This document shows, one piece after another, positions 22,070 through 33,026 of a DNA stretch of 64,000 bases. Position numbers and translations under genes: made by a program. The first letter of the stretch is position 1. Each line of letters opens with the position of its first letter. This DNA is from Aedes albopictus. Taxonomy: Eukaryota > Arthropoda > Insecta > Diptera > Culicidae. The stretch lies in NCBI RefSeq assembly GCF_035046485.1, contig NC_085138.1, forward strand, positions 94,839,766 through 94,903,765, written 5' to 3'. The notes beneath the pieces are model-generated. The model had not been told where the DNA came from. It did no database searches and saw only the letters and a list, made by a program, of their open reading frames with translations.

Positions 22070-22689
22070 ACTCGTCTCTTTCTTTTTCCAAAGACAACAC
22101 TTCCCGAACCGAAATTAAACTAATTTCACATGCACTGTTCACCGTTCTCGTCGCCAATGTGAGAATCTTTCTCTGTAATGATTATTCAACAACTGTATTC
22201 ATTATTTGTATATACTTTATTACCGATACTTCAATACAGTCATGACCCGCTGGTTGGGGGCTTAATAGTTGGGTGACTTCCCGCATAGAAAAATACAGTT
22301 TGCCATAAACTCCAAACAATAGATTGCATCTAAGTGTTACTGTAAGCTTATCACAAACAGTTATTTTTGTGTTGTACAATATGTAACTCAAAACTGAGCA
22401 CGATAAATAACAGTGTGTGCAAATTACATCATATATTGACAATATATTATAGTATGAAAGCATTGTTGAACAACATGGAGATGAGCATTTGTTTGAAATT
22501 GTGGCAATATATGATGACCTTCTGCCAAATGGTCGATTTTTATATTTGCACAACACACGAATACTTGTACATTTTACAATACATTACATCTGTTTAACAA
22601 TTTGACAAACTGTTGCATCGCGTAATGGTAGTTGTGAGCAAAATAAGTTTTGTGTGTTTTCATTTCTAATCACAACTCCGCAGTCATGT

Positions 22690-23360
22690 TTTGTTTATTT
22701 AGTTCCGGCGTTCCGGCTCCAAAAGTAGAACTGAAAAGTGCCGGTATTTCCTGCTGCATCTTGGATAGCACTCGAATCCCCAGCGATCTGGATAGGTGAG
22801 GCAACGAAAGACGATGGATGATGCAACCGCATTATGAAAAAGCATCAAATTCCACAACGCCACCACGGAAGCAACACAAGGGAAATCTGACAACGATCCG
22901 GCGGTTCAAAATGATTTCCTGCGCGGACGGACGTGTAGACTGATCAATAATAGACCAGAACCTTGACCAGAACAAATAGAACCTTGGAGCAGATCGTAAA
23001 GGTAAATAGATTTTTTTCTTGTTTTAACGGTTTCAAATCTTTGAACTTTGTTTCGTTTTGTTTTAGGTGTCGAAGGAAATCGAATCAGGAGGCCGGGGAG
23101 TGGCACATGAGGCTCGTTTGAGCGGGATGTTGCAAATCCAGTACTACAAAGAACCTGTGAATGTGCGAAGATCAGATGGACACGTACAATCCCGCTGAAT
23201 ATCGGACGTGAACCAAGGTCATGCTGCTTCTGCGATAGTTTGAGGACAGTTTCTTCGATATGCGTGGGAAATGCCGTCGGTCATTGAGTTTGACAGCACC
23301 GCTGCCTGATATCTTACTCCAGGTCGTCATCAACATTCTATGCCATCTATTGTGGTCCCA
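22690..23360 (+). pseudogene. possible captured host-exon fragments in the pogo-like element
   Basis: This GC-richer part of the transposon contains an intron-like interval, GTAAATAG...TTTTGTTTTAG (about 23000-23067). After it, one frame reads AEYRT, then after a stop TKVMLLLR, then after another stop FEDSFFDMRGKCRRSLSLT and PDILLQVVINIL. The composition is protein-like but broken by stops. I cannot name a source gene. Confidence 0.22.
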
Positions 23361-23638
23361 CGAATATCAAATTTTGTGCTTTTTCAAGTGAAAACGTGTC
23401 TTCCAAATGTACCCAATATTGCTCTGATGTTTTAGTCAATATATGCAAAACTCATTAAGATTATTTGTTACTTTTTTGATGCAATTTGCTTTTTTCTAGT
23501 AGCTGCTTCCGCAAAAAAAGTATTTTTTATGTAGTGTCAAATTCTACGATTGAAATTGTTTTCGGAAGTAGCTACTAGAAAATAGTAAATTGCCTGAATT
23601 GAAAATTTGTCATAATACTAGATTCAAACAATAAGGTA

Positions 23639-23927
23639 CAGTAGACGTTCGCTCGGTGCAAACGGTTTAACTGCAATGCTTTTTAACTGCAAGTCCGCTA
23701 AGTGCAACAATTTTGCAGTTATCGCACCGCTGTCTGTCAAAAACTGAACGTCAACAGAGTTGCGATGTTTTTCGGATGCACTACAGCTGCATTGCGATGT
23801 TTTTGAGTGCATTCTGGCTGCGTCCAACAGCAATTGACAACTGTTTGACGGCTGTCAGTCGTTGCAGTTAGCGAATTTCATTCGGTAACTGAAACATAAA
23901 CATGTTGCACTTATCGAACGTCTACTG
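23639..23927. mobile_element. 289-bp mariner/pogo-type MITE inside the pogo-like element
   Basis: CAGTAGACGTTCG at the left end and its complement at the right end form a 13-bp perfect terminal repeat, with partly matching GTGCAA beyond. TA flanks both ends (23637-23638 and 23928-23929). This is the innermost, youngest visible insertion of the nest. Confidence 0.8.
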
Positions 23928-25248
23928 TATACTGTTTATTGAACTTTATTTCACAATTAATGAACTGTCTGCCTCACCGTCGAAAATTTTCCCCAAATAA
24001 ACGGTTTGACAATTTCTAAACAGTTTGACATGCAGTAAACCTTGCTGAAAATGGATAGTATGTCAACACTATGGCTTACAGTATTGCAAAAATTTTGTTC
24101 GAGAAAATGAGCATTTTCTTATTGTAACATAACTTAACCGCCTATTCCCCATATTGTAATTTTCTCAAAAACCATCTATCAAACTGTTGAAACCGTTTAC
24201 GGTACTGTTGGTTTACTGTTCCTTTGGATGTTATACGAAGCTGTTGAGATACTGTAGTAAATGGTTCTGAACAGTATGGTAAGCAGTACCAGTACAGTTC
24301 GTGATTATGCGGGTTTTTAGTTGGGGCCCCGTTGGTTGAGCTGTCAGCCAACTAAAAAGTACCTGGATGTCATAATTCAATGTCAAACTGAAAATGACAA
24401 CCAATCTGTAATTCTGAGGGGCGAGCTAATGAGTTTTTGGTTTCTTAAACTTTACTAATAATCGAAAAGAATTTATATTTCATATTTCCTAAAAAAAGAA
24501 AGAATATGTACAATTACTTCGAAACAAATGCAAAACATCGGCAATCTTTATTTTGTCGATTGTTGAAAGTGTTTTGTGCTTGCTTTTGGTCCGGGTGGTT
24601 TCATAAACATCTATATTTTCACTTCACCGACTAAAAATGAGTGAAAATAATTATTTCTCGCATTGGCCATATATGTATCTTGCAAAACGTATCAGTTTTG
24701 CTCTGAATGTGAAACAAATTGAAAAATTTTCCTTTTTGATTTCAACCTAAACATGATTAAAAAAAAACAATGAGCACGCCCCTTGTGCTGCTGTCACTTC
24801 ACCCAACTAGCGAATCGAATTCGTTGGTTGGGTGGAGGTTGTGGCTCAACGAGCGGGTTCCGACTGTATTACATACAATGATTCACACTCCAGACAACAA
24901 TAACAACATCTCCACATATGACAGATACTCAATGTAAACATACACGCTAAACGTAATAGAGCAATACAATAATTTGTTATGTGCATACCACAAGGTACCA
25001 CACAGATTTTTACTAAGATTTTCTGAAATTTCCTACAGATGAAAAAGATTTTTTTGACCAAAATCACAGATGAAAACCGAAAAAAATGTGGCAACACTGC
25101 ATCAAAGCAATCTTCGCAAAAAGTTTCAAATCGTCTAAAAATTCGCAGACGAACGCCTTTCTTGTTTATGTGATACTAATGTAATTTTATTACCTACTGA
25201 TAACGTAAAGTTTGTAAACTATTCTAAAATAAGTTCAACTTCACAAGC

Positions 25249-26819
25249 ATGAACGATTCCACACTGAAAGCGATCGCACCGGATTTGGTACCGGCAAATT
25301 ATCTCTCCATGGCGAACGACGCTCGCACCCATCGGGATACACAGATCAAAGTCCTGCTGGAAAAGGTAAGTTGTGACTGGTGACGCTGGCGTGGACATGG
25401 GTCCCATTTATAATTGTTTCCGACGATGTTTGTCGTTGCAGAAGAAACTTCCGGAACACGGCTGGGACAATGCCACGATTGAATATTTCGTCAACGAGAT
25501 GGCATTGATGGATAGCAACAATTTCCTGAATCGCTGCGGTGTCGGCGAACGCGAAGCCCGAGTCGTTTGCGGTAAGAATGGACTTGATTATCTAGAACTA
25601 TTCACCGGGGCAAGTTATTTGTGAGGAGCTTCCGTGTATGTTACAATATGTGCATTTATTTGCAGATCTAGTTCGACGACGTCACTACAACTTTGCCCAC
25701 GGAATTGGCCGATCCGGCAACTTAACTGACGCCCAACCCAAAGCTGCCGGTTCCACTATTCTGAACAACCTGACGAACGCCTTACTACTGGATTGGGTTC
25801 GCGAGGCGGGGGTCACAAGCTGCCGGAAGGCTCTGTTGGTCCCGATGGCCACTGGAATGGCCGTGATGATGACCCTGCTGGCATTGAAAGCCGAACGACC
25901 ACAAGCCAGGTACGTTCTTTGGTCCAGGATAGATCAGCAGTCTTGCTTCAAGAGTGTTTGTTCGGCCGGATTGATTCCGGTCGTGATCGATACCGTTTCG
26001 GCGGAAGAAAGAGGAGATGCTGTTCTAGGGACGGACTTGCGGGCTTTCCGGGATGAGATATCGGAACTTGGACCGGAAAATGTTTGCTGCGTTTTGTCGA
26101 CTACGAGCTGTTTTGCTCCTCGGACATGTGATAGCATTGTTGAATTATCAGCACTGTGTAGTAGGTGGGAAATTCCTCACGTGGTCAATAACGCATATGG
26201 CTTACAGAGCACTTACCTTGCACATCAGCTTGAACAAGCCAACAAGTCCGGGAGGATTGACGCATTCATTCAAAGTACAGACAAAAACTTATTGGTGCCG
26301 GTTGGAGGTGCCATAATTGCAGCATTCAAATCAGAAGTTGTAGAACAAGTCTCCAAATTCTACCCCGGAAGAGCCTCCAGCTCACAATCCTTAGATGTCC
26401 TTATGACTCTACTCTCCCTGGGAAAGGCCGGCTATAAAGATCTGGTCGTAAAACGGAAAGAGCATCATCAGTACCTTTTGAGCCGAATGATCCAAGTGGC
26501 CAAGAAATTCGGTGAAACGGTCATTTCCGGAAGGAACCCCATCTCGATTGCCTTCACTCTGAAAACATTCGCCGGTCCGAATGTACAAATGATCGGATCG
26601 ATGCTACATCGTAGGGGAGTGTCCGGCTGTCGCGTGGTCAGTGGGACGGAGGAGAAAACTATTGCCGATATCCGGTTCAAAGCGTGGGGTTCGCACCGCA
26701 ATGACGCTACAGTTCCCTACTTAACTGCAAGTGCTGCTCTCGGAATAAGCCGGGAGGAAGTTGATGGATTTATCGTTAAGTTAGAGCAAGTGCTTAATGA
26801 GCGAAAGACTCAAATGTGA
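25249..26819 (+). CDS. SepSecS: O-phosphoseryl-tRNA(Sec) selenium transferase, three exons
   Basis: This PLP enzyme converts phosphoseryl-tRNA(Sec) to selenocysteinyl-tRNA(Sec) with selenophosphate in the cytosol, the last step of selenocysteine synthesis. Exons are 25249-25365, 25442-25571 and 25666-26819, with GT-AG introns of 76 and 94 bp, giving 466 residues. Recognisable family segments in order are [87 protein letters not shown] and [14 protein letters not shown], where Lys289 corresponds to the PLP-binding lysine of the human enzyme, then [14 protein letters not shown]. The human protein is about 500 residues; the shortfall is at the C-terminal tail. The start is the first ATG in frame with the conserved N-terminus. 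No breaks are seen, so it appears functional. A 7.8-kb transposon nest ends 149 bp upstream of the ATG. Confidence 0.95.
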
Positions 26820-26944
26820 TTGTGATATAATTACCAAAGCAAATGGTATGTCATACTCTCTCATGAAGCTTCACCTGATTACATGGTAGGGTAGCTGATC
26901 TACTGTTTTAAACTGTATTGTTTTAAGTCCTTGAATTTGTACCT

Positions 26945-26950
26945 AATAAA
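26945..26950 (+). terminator. polyadenylation signal of SepSecS
   Basis: AATAAA lies 126 bp after the TGA stop codon, the first such signal downstream on +. Confidence 0.7.
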
Positions 26951-27243
26951 TACCTGAATTATTCCACCTTGCCTTTATCAAGAATAATCATTGCATTGAG
27001 AATCAAGAGGAGATGTATACAGCTATAAGAATCATCAAGTATCAGTAGGACGGCTCCAGAGGCACGTTCTCATTCATTTTGGAAATTATTTCATCGCCAC
27101 CGCCATGAACACGAACCCATTCATCATTCACCCGAGGGAGAGTGAATAGGATCGTGTCCCACATAAGCGTACCACAATCGGTTCACAGCGTCAGGGAATT
27201 TTCTCTAATAATGGATTCAACACCTTGCACTGACAAGCCAGCG

Positions 27244-27249
27244 TTTATT
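27244..27249 (-). terminator. polyadenylation signal of the PHPT1 gene
   Basis: AATAAA on - begins 25 bp after the stop codon at 27274, which gives a very short 3' UTR. The two convergent genes have separate signals about 300 bp apart. Confidence 0.65.
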
Positions 27250-27273
27250 GCATCGCTCTAGCCCCCGCACACC

Positions 27274-27645
27274 TCAATAGCCCTCGTCCGACGTTTCAAT
27301 CTCATAGCCACCGTACTGGGTCAGCAGAATTCGTCTCGCTTCCAGGTGATCGGCTTTTCCATAACCCTGCGAATATCCGTAAACCTTGATCCACTTTCGG
27401 TCGGCCCGATGTTCGATCCGACCTCCTCCGAGGCATTCCGTCGCCAGTCCTAGACCTTCCAGCGACGAGCTCACCTCGTCGTAGATGTCCGAGTGCCAGT
27501 TAGCCCGTGCAAAACCCCGCACAATGTTCTTACTTGGCTCGCTGCCATCGGATTTCTCCTTGCCGTAGACTTTGATCAGCACGTACTTGAAGATTCCCTC
27601 GTCGATTTCCACCGGCGGCACAGCTTCTAACTTTGCATCCACCAT
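27274..27645 (-). CDS. PHPT1: janus/PHPT1-type 14-kDa phosphohistidine phosphatase
   Basis: The 123-residue product removes phosphate from phosphohistidine in cytosolic proteins; the insect relatives are the janus/ocnus proteins. Family marks in order are KYVLIKVYG (about 20-28), RGFARANWHSDIYDEV with His51 at the position of the human catalytic histidine, CLGGGRIEH (71-79), IKVYGYSQGYG (86-96) and the closing tyrosine of DEGY. Length matches the family (about 125). I chose the ATG at 27645 because the conserved domain begins just after it and because CTCATTAG directly upstream can act as a 3' splice site of a 5' UTR intron. The frame is open for 64 further codons upstream, but these are hydrophobic and unlike the family. 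It is convergent with SepSecS. Confidence 0.9.
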   Translation of the reverse strand: MVDAKLEAVPPVEIDEGIFKYVLIKVYGKEKSDGSEPSKNIVRGFARANWHSDIYDEVSSSLEGLGLATECLGGGRIEHRADRKWIKVYGYSQGYGKADHLEARRILLTQYGGYEIETSDEGY

Positions 27646-28410
27646 GGTGCCTAATGAGCGATAAGTTAACTTGTCTGCCAACAAACGATCTATACCAAGT
27701 AGTTGTGTTGTAATAAATAGTTTTGTTGGTACAATAACAGTTAATATACTCACCACAAAAAGTTCTATAATTTCTAAAAATATTCCGGAAACCCAAATGA
27801 AACACAAGCATAACCAGAGAATATCCAGGCAGTGCACTGCACGAAGGCAAAACAGCTGATTTTGACGTCGAGAAATGTCACAAGTTGTTTTGAGCGGAGT
27901 AAATAGAGCTGTTCGACATTTGATTGGATTGGGCGATTTTTATTTTCGACGAATAACACTCAGAATCGTTAAAATATTTACCCAAAAGGATTAAATCATA
28001 AACATTTTAAAGATTACTAGCTGTCCCCGGCAAACTTTGTTTTGCCTACTGCGTTTTTTGACGTTTCAAATCCCTAGCCAAGCCCAAAATGCATGAAAAC
28101 CCGATTTTCAAAAACTCTCAATTTTTCTATGTTTTTTGCCTCATAAACCCAACGATAACGATATACAACTTGTATTTTTTTTGGTGACCACGGCATCATT
28201 TGTGACCGGCATATGGGGCTTTTCGTTTGTTAGCCTAGTTTATGACCGACCCCTCAGTTTGACAGAAGTCAATGTCAAAGTGACGGTTAGTTTTTATTAT
28301 TGTTTGGCCTCGGTTTTGGCCGGCGCGAGTGATTTCGTGATTTCTAATCGATTTGATCAGATAACGGTTTGGTTTAATTATATATCATTGATCTAATAGA
28401 TAATGGTGCT
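27646..28410. other. upstream region of PHPT1 and unassigned sequence
   Basis: 27646-27960 probably holds the promoter or a 5' UTR exon of the - strand gene. From 28017 a block beginning CTAGCTGTCCCCGGCAAAC looks like the edge of a dispersed repeat, but I cannot place its family. Confidence 0.4.
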
Positions 28411-28600
28411 GATGTAGGTGTATCCAAGCGGGTCCCAACGGAACCCATAAGAACAACAGTTGAAGTTACTATTCAAGCTCCCTAATAGGAAATTCAAGCG
28501 CAAAATACTCGAACGAGATGATGTGTGTGATGACGAAACGGATGCAGCATCGGATGTCCTCGAAGTAAGATTCCGACGGCAACCTAGCTTCCATCGATAA
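28411..28600 (+). pseudogene. possible gene fragment with frameshift
   Basis: One + frame reads RKFKRKILERDDVC, then DDETDAASDVLE, and stops at a consensus donor (CTCGAA/GTAAGA near 28564). The preceding part (KRVPTEPIRTTVEVTIQAP) is open in another frame, so a frameshift separates them. It is protein-like but not recognised. It could be a dead exon or a transposon ORF remnant. Confidence 0.25.
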
Positions 28601-28904
28601 CCTTGGCCGGAAGCCGGCCCAATGTAACACAAGGAAGACGGTGACCGATCAGTTTACGAGTCAAACGGATTGAGCCAGTTGACTTACCATCCCAACGTCA
28701 CCTATTTTTTTTTAATTCAGATGATTGCCTAGTGCGACGACAAAAGGGGTAGATGAGGCACACCCCACATTTCTACTGTAAATTTCTAAAACTTGAAAAT
28801 ATAAAGAATTACAAAACGCATTAGTGTTGTACATTGATTTGCTCGAAAATGATGCACCATACTCACTTCTCTGTTGTATTCGTTGCAGAGGTCCTACAAA
28901 CTAT

Positions 28905-31500
28905 GGCAATGAGCAAACATCACCCAAGAATTTCTGGAGTAACTCCTGAATTTCTTGGATGGTGGAACCAATTCCAAAAGTCAAATACCCTTGTTTCACC
29001 ATGCGGTGGGAGGACTTGGTGAACCTACGAAGTAAAGGCAAACTATGAATGAGCAAACATCACCCAAGAATTTCTGGAGTAACTCCAGAAGTTCTTGAAT
29101 GGTGGAACCTATCAAATGCCACGATCACTTGCTTCACCATGCGGTGGGAGGACTTGGTGAACCTACAAAGCAAAGGTAAACTATGACGATGAGCAAACAT
29201 CACCCACGAATTTCTGGAGTAACTCCCGAAGTTCTTGGATGGCGGAACCAATTCCAAAGGTCAAATACACTTGCTTTACCATGCGGTGGGAGGACTTGGT
29301 GAACCTACAAAGCAAAGGCAAACTATGACGATGAGCAAATATCACCCAAGAATTTCTGGAGTAACTCCCGAAGTTCTTGGATGGTGGAACCTATATCAAA
29401 TGCCACGTGCACTTGCTTCACCATGCGGTGGGAGGACTTGGTGAACCTACAAAGCAAAGGCAAACTATGACGATGAGCAAACATCACCCAAAAATTTCTG
29501 AAGTAACTCCCGAAGTTCTTGGATGGTGGAACCTATATCAAATGCCACGTGCACTTGCTTCACCATGCGGTGGGAGGACTTGGTGAACCTACAAAGCAAA
29601 GGTAAACTATGACGATGAGCAAACATCACCCAAGAATTTCTGGAGTAACTCCAGCAAAGGCAAACTATGACGATGAGCAAACATCACCCAAGAATTTCTG
29701 GAGTAACTCCCGAAGTTCTTGGATGGTGGAACCAATTCCAAAGGTCAAATACACTTGCTTCACCATGCGGTGGGAGGACTTGGTGAACCTACAAAGCAAA
29801 GGCAAACTATGACGATGAGCAAACATCACCCAAGAATTTCTGGAGTAACTCCCGAAGTTCTTGGATGGTGGAACCTATATCAAATGCCACGTGCATTTGC
29901 TTCACCATGCGGTGGGAGGACTTGGTGAACCTACAAAGCAAAGGCAAACTATGACGATGAGCAAACATCACCCAAGAATTTCTGAAGTAACTCCCGAAGT
30001 TTTTGAATGGTGGAACCTATCAAATGCCACGATCACTTGCTTCACCATGCGGTGGGAGGACTTGGTGAACCTACAAAGCAAAGGTAAACTATGACGATGA
30101 GCAAACATCACACAAGAATTTCTGGAGTAACTCCCGAAGTTCTTGGATGGTGGAACCAATTCCAAAGGTCTAATTAAACTAGAACTAATTGACTTGGTAA
30201 ACCTACAAAGCAAAGGCAAACTATGACGATGAGCAAACATCACCCAAGAATTTCTGGAGTAACTCCAGAAGTTCTTGAACGGTGGAACCTATCAAATGCC
30301 CCGATCACTTGCTTCACCATGCGGTGGGAGGACTTGGTGAACCTACAAAGCAAAGGTAAACTATGACGATGAGCAAACATCACCCAAGCATTTATCTTTG
30401 CTTGCTTCACCTTGCAGTAAGAGAGGACTTGGTGAACCTACAAAGCAATAGTAAATTTCTGGAATAACTCCAGAAGTTCTTGGATAATACCGAATAACTC
30501 CAGATGTTCTTGGAGGATGGGACCGACTTCAAAGGCCAACACCGCTTGCTTCACCCTTCAGAGGGAGGACTTGGTGAACCTACAAAGCAACAGCGAATTT
30601 AAACGATGAACAAATATCACCCAAAAATTTCTGGAATAGCTCCAAAAGTTCTTGGATGATAGGACTGACTTCAAAAGCCAACAACGCTTGCTTCACCCTG
30701 CAGTGGGAAGACTTGGTGAACTTACAAAGCAATAGTAAACTCTGACCATGAACAAATATCACCCAAGAATTTCTGGAATAACTCCAGAAGTTCTTGGATA
30801 AGACCGACTTCAAAAGCTAACTACATTTGCTTCACCCTGCCGTGGGAGGACTTGGTGAACCTACAAAGCAACAGCAAATTAAAACAATGAACAAATATAA
30901 CCCAAGAATTTCTGGAATAACTCCAAAAGTTCTTGGATGATAGGACTGACTTCAAAAGCCAACAACGCTTACTTCACCCTGCAGTGGGAGGACTTGGTGA
31001 ACCTACAAAGCAATAGTAAACTCTGACCATGAACAAATATCACCCAAGAGTTTCTGGAATAACTCCAGAAGTTCTTGGATAAGACCGACTTCAAAAGCCA
31101 ACAACATTTGCTTCACCCTGCAGAGGGAGGACTTGGTGAACCTGCAAAGCAATATTAAATTCTGACCATGAACAAATATCACTCAAGAATTTCTGGAATA
31201 ACTCCAGAAGTTCTTGGATGATAGGACCGACTTCAAAAGCCAACAACGCTTGCTTCACCCTGCAGTGAGAAGACTTGGTGAACCTACAAAGCAATATTAA
31301 ACTCTGACCATGAACAAATATCACCCAAGAATTTCTGGAATAACTCCAGAAGTTCTTGGATGAGACCAACTTCAAAAGCCAACAACATTTGCTTCACCCT
31401 GCAGAGGGAGGACTTGGTGAACCTGCAAAGCAATATTAAATTCTGACCATGAACAAATATCACCCAAGAATTTCTAGAACAACTCCAGAAGTTCTTGGAT
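28905..31500. repeat. 142-bp satellite array, two subfamilies
   Basis: Units of 140-142 bp (GAGCAAACATCACCCAAGAA ... GGTGGGAGGACTTGGTGAAC) run head to tail. Units up to about 30400 are nearly identical (subfamily 1; one unit at about 29632 is cut to about 45 bp). From about 30430 they shift to a diverged form (subfamily 2: GAACAAATATCACCCAAG, TAGGACCGACTTCAAAAGCC). The repeat-length open frames are satellite translations. The array runs into the N gap. Confidence 0.92.
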
Positions 31501-32000
31501 NNNNNNNNNNNNNNNNNNNNNNNNNNNNNNNNNNNNNNNNNNNNNNNNNNNNNNNNNNNNNNNNNNNNNNNNNNNNNNNNNNNNNNNNNNNNNNNNNNNN
31601 NNNNNNNNNNNNNNNNNNNNNNNNNNNNNNNNNNNNNNNNNNNNNNNNNNNNNNNNNNNNNNNNNNNNNNNNNNNNNNNNNNNNNNNNNNNNNNNNNNNN
31701 NNNNNNNNNNNNNNNNNNNNNNNNNNNNNNNNNNNNNNNNNNNNNNNNNNNNNNNNNNNNNNNNNNNNNNNNNNNNNNNNNNNNNNNNNNNNNNNNNNNN
31801 NNNNNNNNNNNNNNNNNNNNNNNNNNNNNNNNNNNNNNNNNNNNNNNNNNNNNNNNNNNNNNNNNNNNNNNNNNNNNNNNNNNNNNNNNNNNNNNNNNNN
31901 NNNNNNNNNNNNNNNNNNNNNNNNNNNNNNNNNNNNNNNNNNNNNNNNNNNNNNNNNNNNNNNNNNNNNNNNNNNNNNNNNNNNNNNNNNNNNNNNNNNN
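31501..32000. other. assembly gap of 500 N
   Basis: Exactly 500 N. A round number is a scaffolder placeholder, not a measured distance. Confidence 0.99.
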
Positions 32001-32170
32001 TTCTATCTTCATGATTTTCCATATCCATTATCTTAGAAACCATGAAAATGACCAGTGACATCCCGTGGCCACCGACATGTACCCTGGAGGAACCTGTTTC
32101 GAGGACATTTTGACCATGACGCCAAAACTAGGCATGCGACGGCTCTATCTTCATGATTTCCCATATCCAT
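32001..32170. repeat. direct repeat with ~141-bp spacing
   Basis: TCTATCTTCATGATTTTCC (about 32002) recurs as TCTATCTTCATGATTTCCC (about 32143), so the contig starts inside a tandem repeat that the gap truncates. It is a different sequence from the 142-bp satellite. Confidence 0.55.
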
Positions 32171-32181
32171 CCCTGGCTATA

Positions 32182-32349
32182 GGGGGTGATGCACAAATTA
32201 TGTCACGCAAAAATTGACGTTTTTCAACTCCCCCTCCCCTCTATGTCACACTTTTTGTATGGGACCTCAATATTTTTTTGTAAGGGTCGTCACGCTCTGC
32301 AAAACCTTCCCTACCCCCTAAACGCGTGGCGTAATTTGTGTACGGCCCC
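32182..32349. mobile_element. 168-bp TA-flanked MITE
   Basis: GGGGGTGATGCACAAATTA and the complement of GGGGCCGTACACAAATTAC form terminal inverted repeats, flanked by TA (32180-32181 and 32350-32351). This is typical of the Tc1/mariner group. Non-coding. Confidence 0.7.
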
Positions 32350-32659
32350 TAATTTGTCTCAAATTTTTATTTGCGAACTGTTTTGTGATTGTTTTCAGTG
32401 GCTTTTCCAGCTCTTGTGTGGTTACTAGTGTGGGTCATCGGAACCGTTTTCTCAGATCAAAGCTTTTTCGGTTCCGTTTCGGGTCCTGAGTATCTGTGCA
32501 AAATTTGAGCACGATCGGTTGCGTCTACACTTTGCGCATTGCAATTGAAATTTGTATAGGATTTTGTATGGGAAAACATACTTTTTTGCATTTTTGTCAT
32601 AAAATGAAAAAGTTTGTCTGAAACCTTTTAACCGATAATGTAAAATGATAGCCTAGGAT

Positions 32660-32912
32660 CACAGAGAAACAGACGTAACACTTGGAACAAATTTCATTTT
32701 AAACATCGTCAAGAAAACGCAATCGCCCTATGCTAAATGTACTGTGGTTGGCCGGGCCATCACTGGGTGGCGGTAGTGAGCAAACGTCAAACAGGAGCAA
32801 AAACGATGCCAGCGCCACCCGTGGCTAATCGACCTACTATCGAATATTTAAATCAACCGTTAAAAAGGTGTTCGATGGGAAGCAAGCAGAGTGTGACGTC
32901 TGTTTCTCTGTG
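32660..32912. mobile_element. 253-bp MITE, CACAGAGAAACAGACGT family
   Basis: CACAGAGAAACAGACGTAAC and the complement of CACAGAGAAACAGACGTCAC form its ends, flanked by CTAGGAT on both sides (32653-32659 and 32913-32919). A 7-bp duplication suggests a hAT or P relative. It shares its terminal motif and its CCACCCGTGGC centre with the foldback at 16115-16480. Confidence 0.75.
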
Positions 32913-33026
32913 CTAGGATGTTCTGAAAAACTTTGTTGAAAACCGCAAAGCGATTATATGCTTGTGAAAATAATTATAACCAACGAACCGCATGCATGTG
33001 TTTATGTTTTAACATGTAAAGGAATA

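Larger units (their letters stand above)
22237..24866. mobile_element. 2.6-kb pogo/mariner-like element inside the LTR of element C
   Basis: It starts CAGTCATGACCCGCTGGTTG and ends with the complement of CAGTCGGAACCCGCTCGTTG, flanked by TA on both sides. The intact LTR at 17687-17899 gives the empty site (TTCAATATTACAT), so the boundaries and the TA duplication are exact. TA targets and CAGT ends fit the pogo/Tigger branch of the IS630-Tc1-mariner group. I see no transposase frame with a DDE signature, so it is non-autonomous or badly decayed. It also contains a smaller MITE. Confidence 0.85.
17687..25002 (-). mobile_element. non-autonomous LTR retroelement (element C) inside the hAT MITE
   Basis: Two 213-bp LTRs, TGTGAGAATC...GGTACCACA read on +, lie at 17687-17899 and, split by a transposon, at 22158-22236 plus 24869-25002. 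They differ by one base (TATACAC against TATATAC). CAGAT duplications flank the pair (17682-17686 and 25003-25007). Read on -, a purine tract GGAGAAAAAACGAGA precedes the LTR at 17899 and TTGGCGACGAGAACGG follows the LTR end at 22158. Polypurine tract, primer site and an AATAAA in the LTR therefore all place it on -. The 4.26-kb interior has no gag-pol frame, as in large non-autonomous derivatives. Confidence 0.85.
17319..25099. mobile_element. hAT-type MITE carrying a nested LTR element
   Basis: The ends are CAGTGATGCCACAT on the left and the complement of CAGTGTTGCCACAT on the right, flanked by 8-bp copies of CATCAAAG (17311-17318 and 25100-25107). Without the LTR element (17687-25002) it would be about 460 bp, rich in ACAGAT/AGATTTTT words and non-coding. 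The 8-bp TSD and the CAGTG ends fit hAT. Its right end lies 149 bp before the SepSecS ATG. Confidence 0.8.

Noticed and set aside
25793..26701. Other frames over SepSecS exon 3
   Set aside because: Shadows of the SepSecS coding frame, which has clear family conservation.
27646..27837. 64-codon N-terminal extension of PHPT1
   Set aside because: Hydrophobic, unlike the family, and separated from the domain by a splice-acceptor-like TAG; the ATG at 27645 fits the usual length.
28905..30400. CRISPR-like regular repeats
   Set aside because: The units are contiguous 142-bp satellite copies without unique spacers, in a eukaryotic genome.
28834..31375. Many 60-90-codon frames with HHPRISGVTPEVLGWWN
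   Set aside because: Satellite units translated; each ends within one or two repeat units and none has gene structure.
31284..32061. Frames of about 190-240 codons spanning the first gap
   Set aside because: They consist of undefined residues across 500 N; the same applies to those at 56827-57592.
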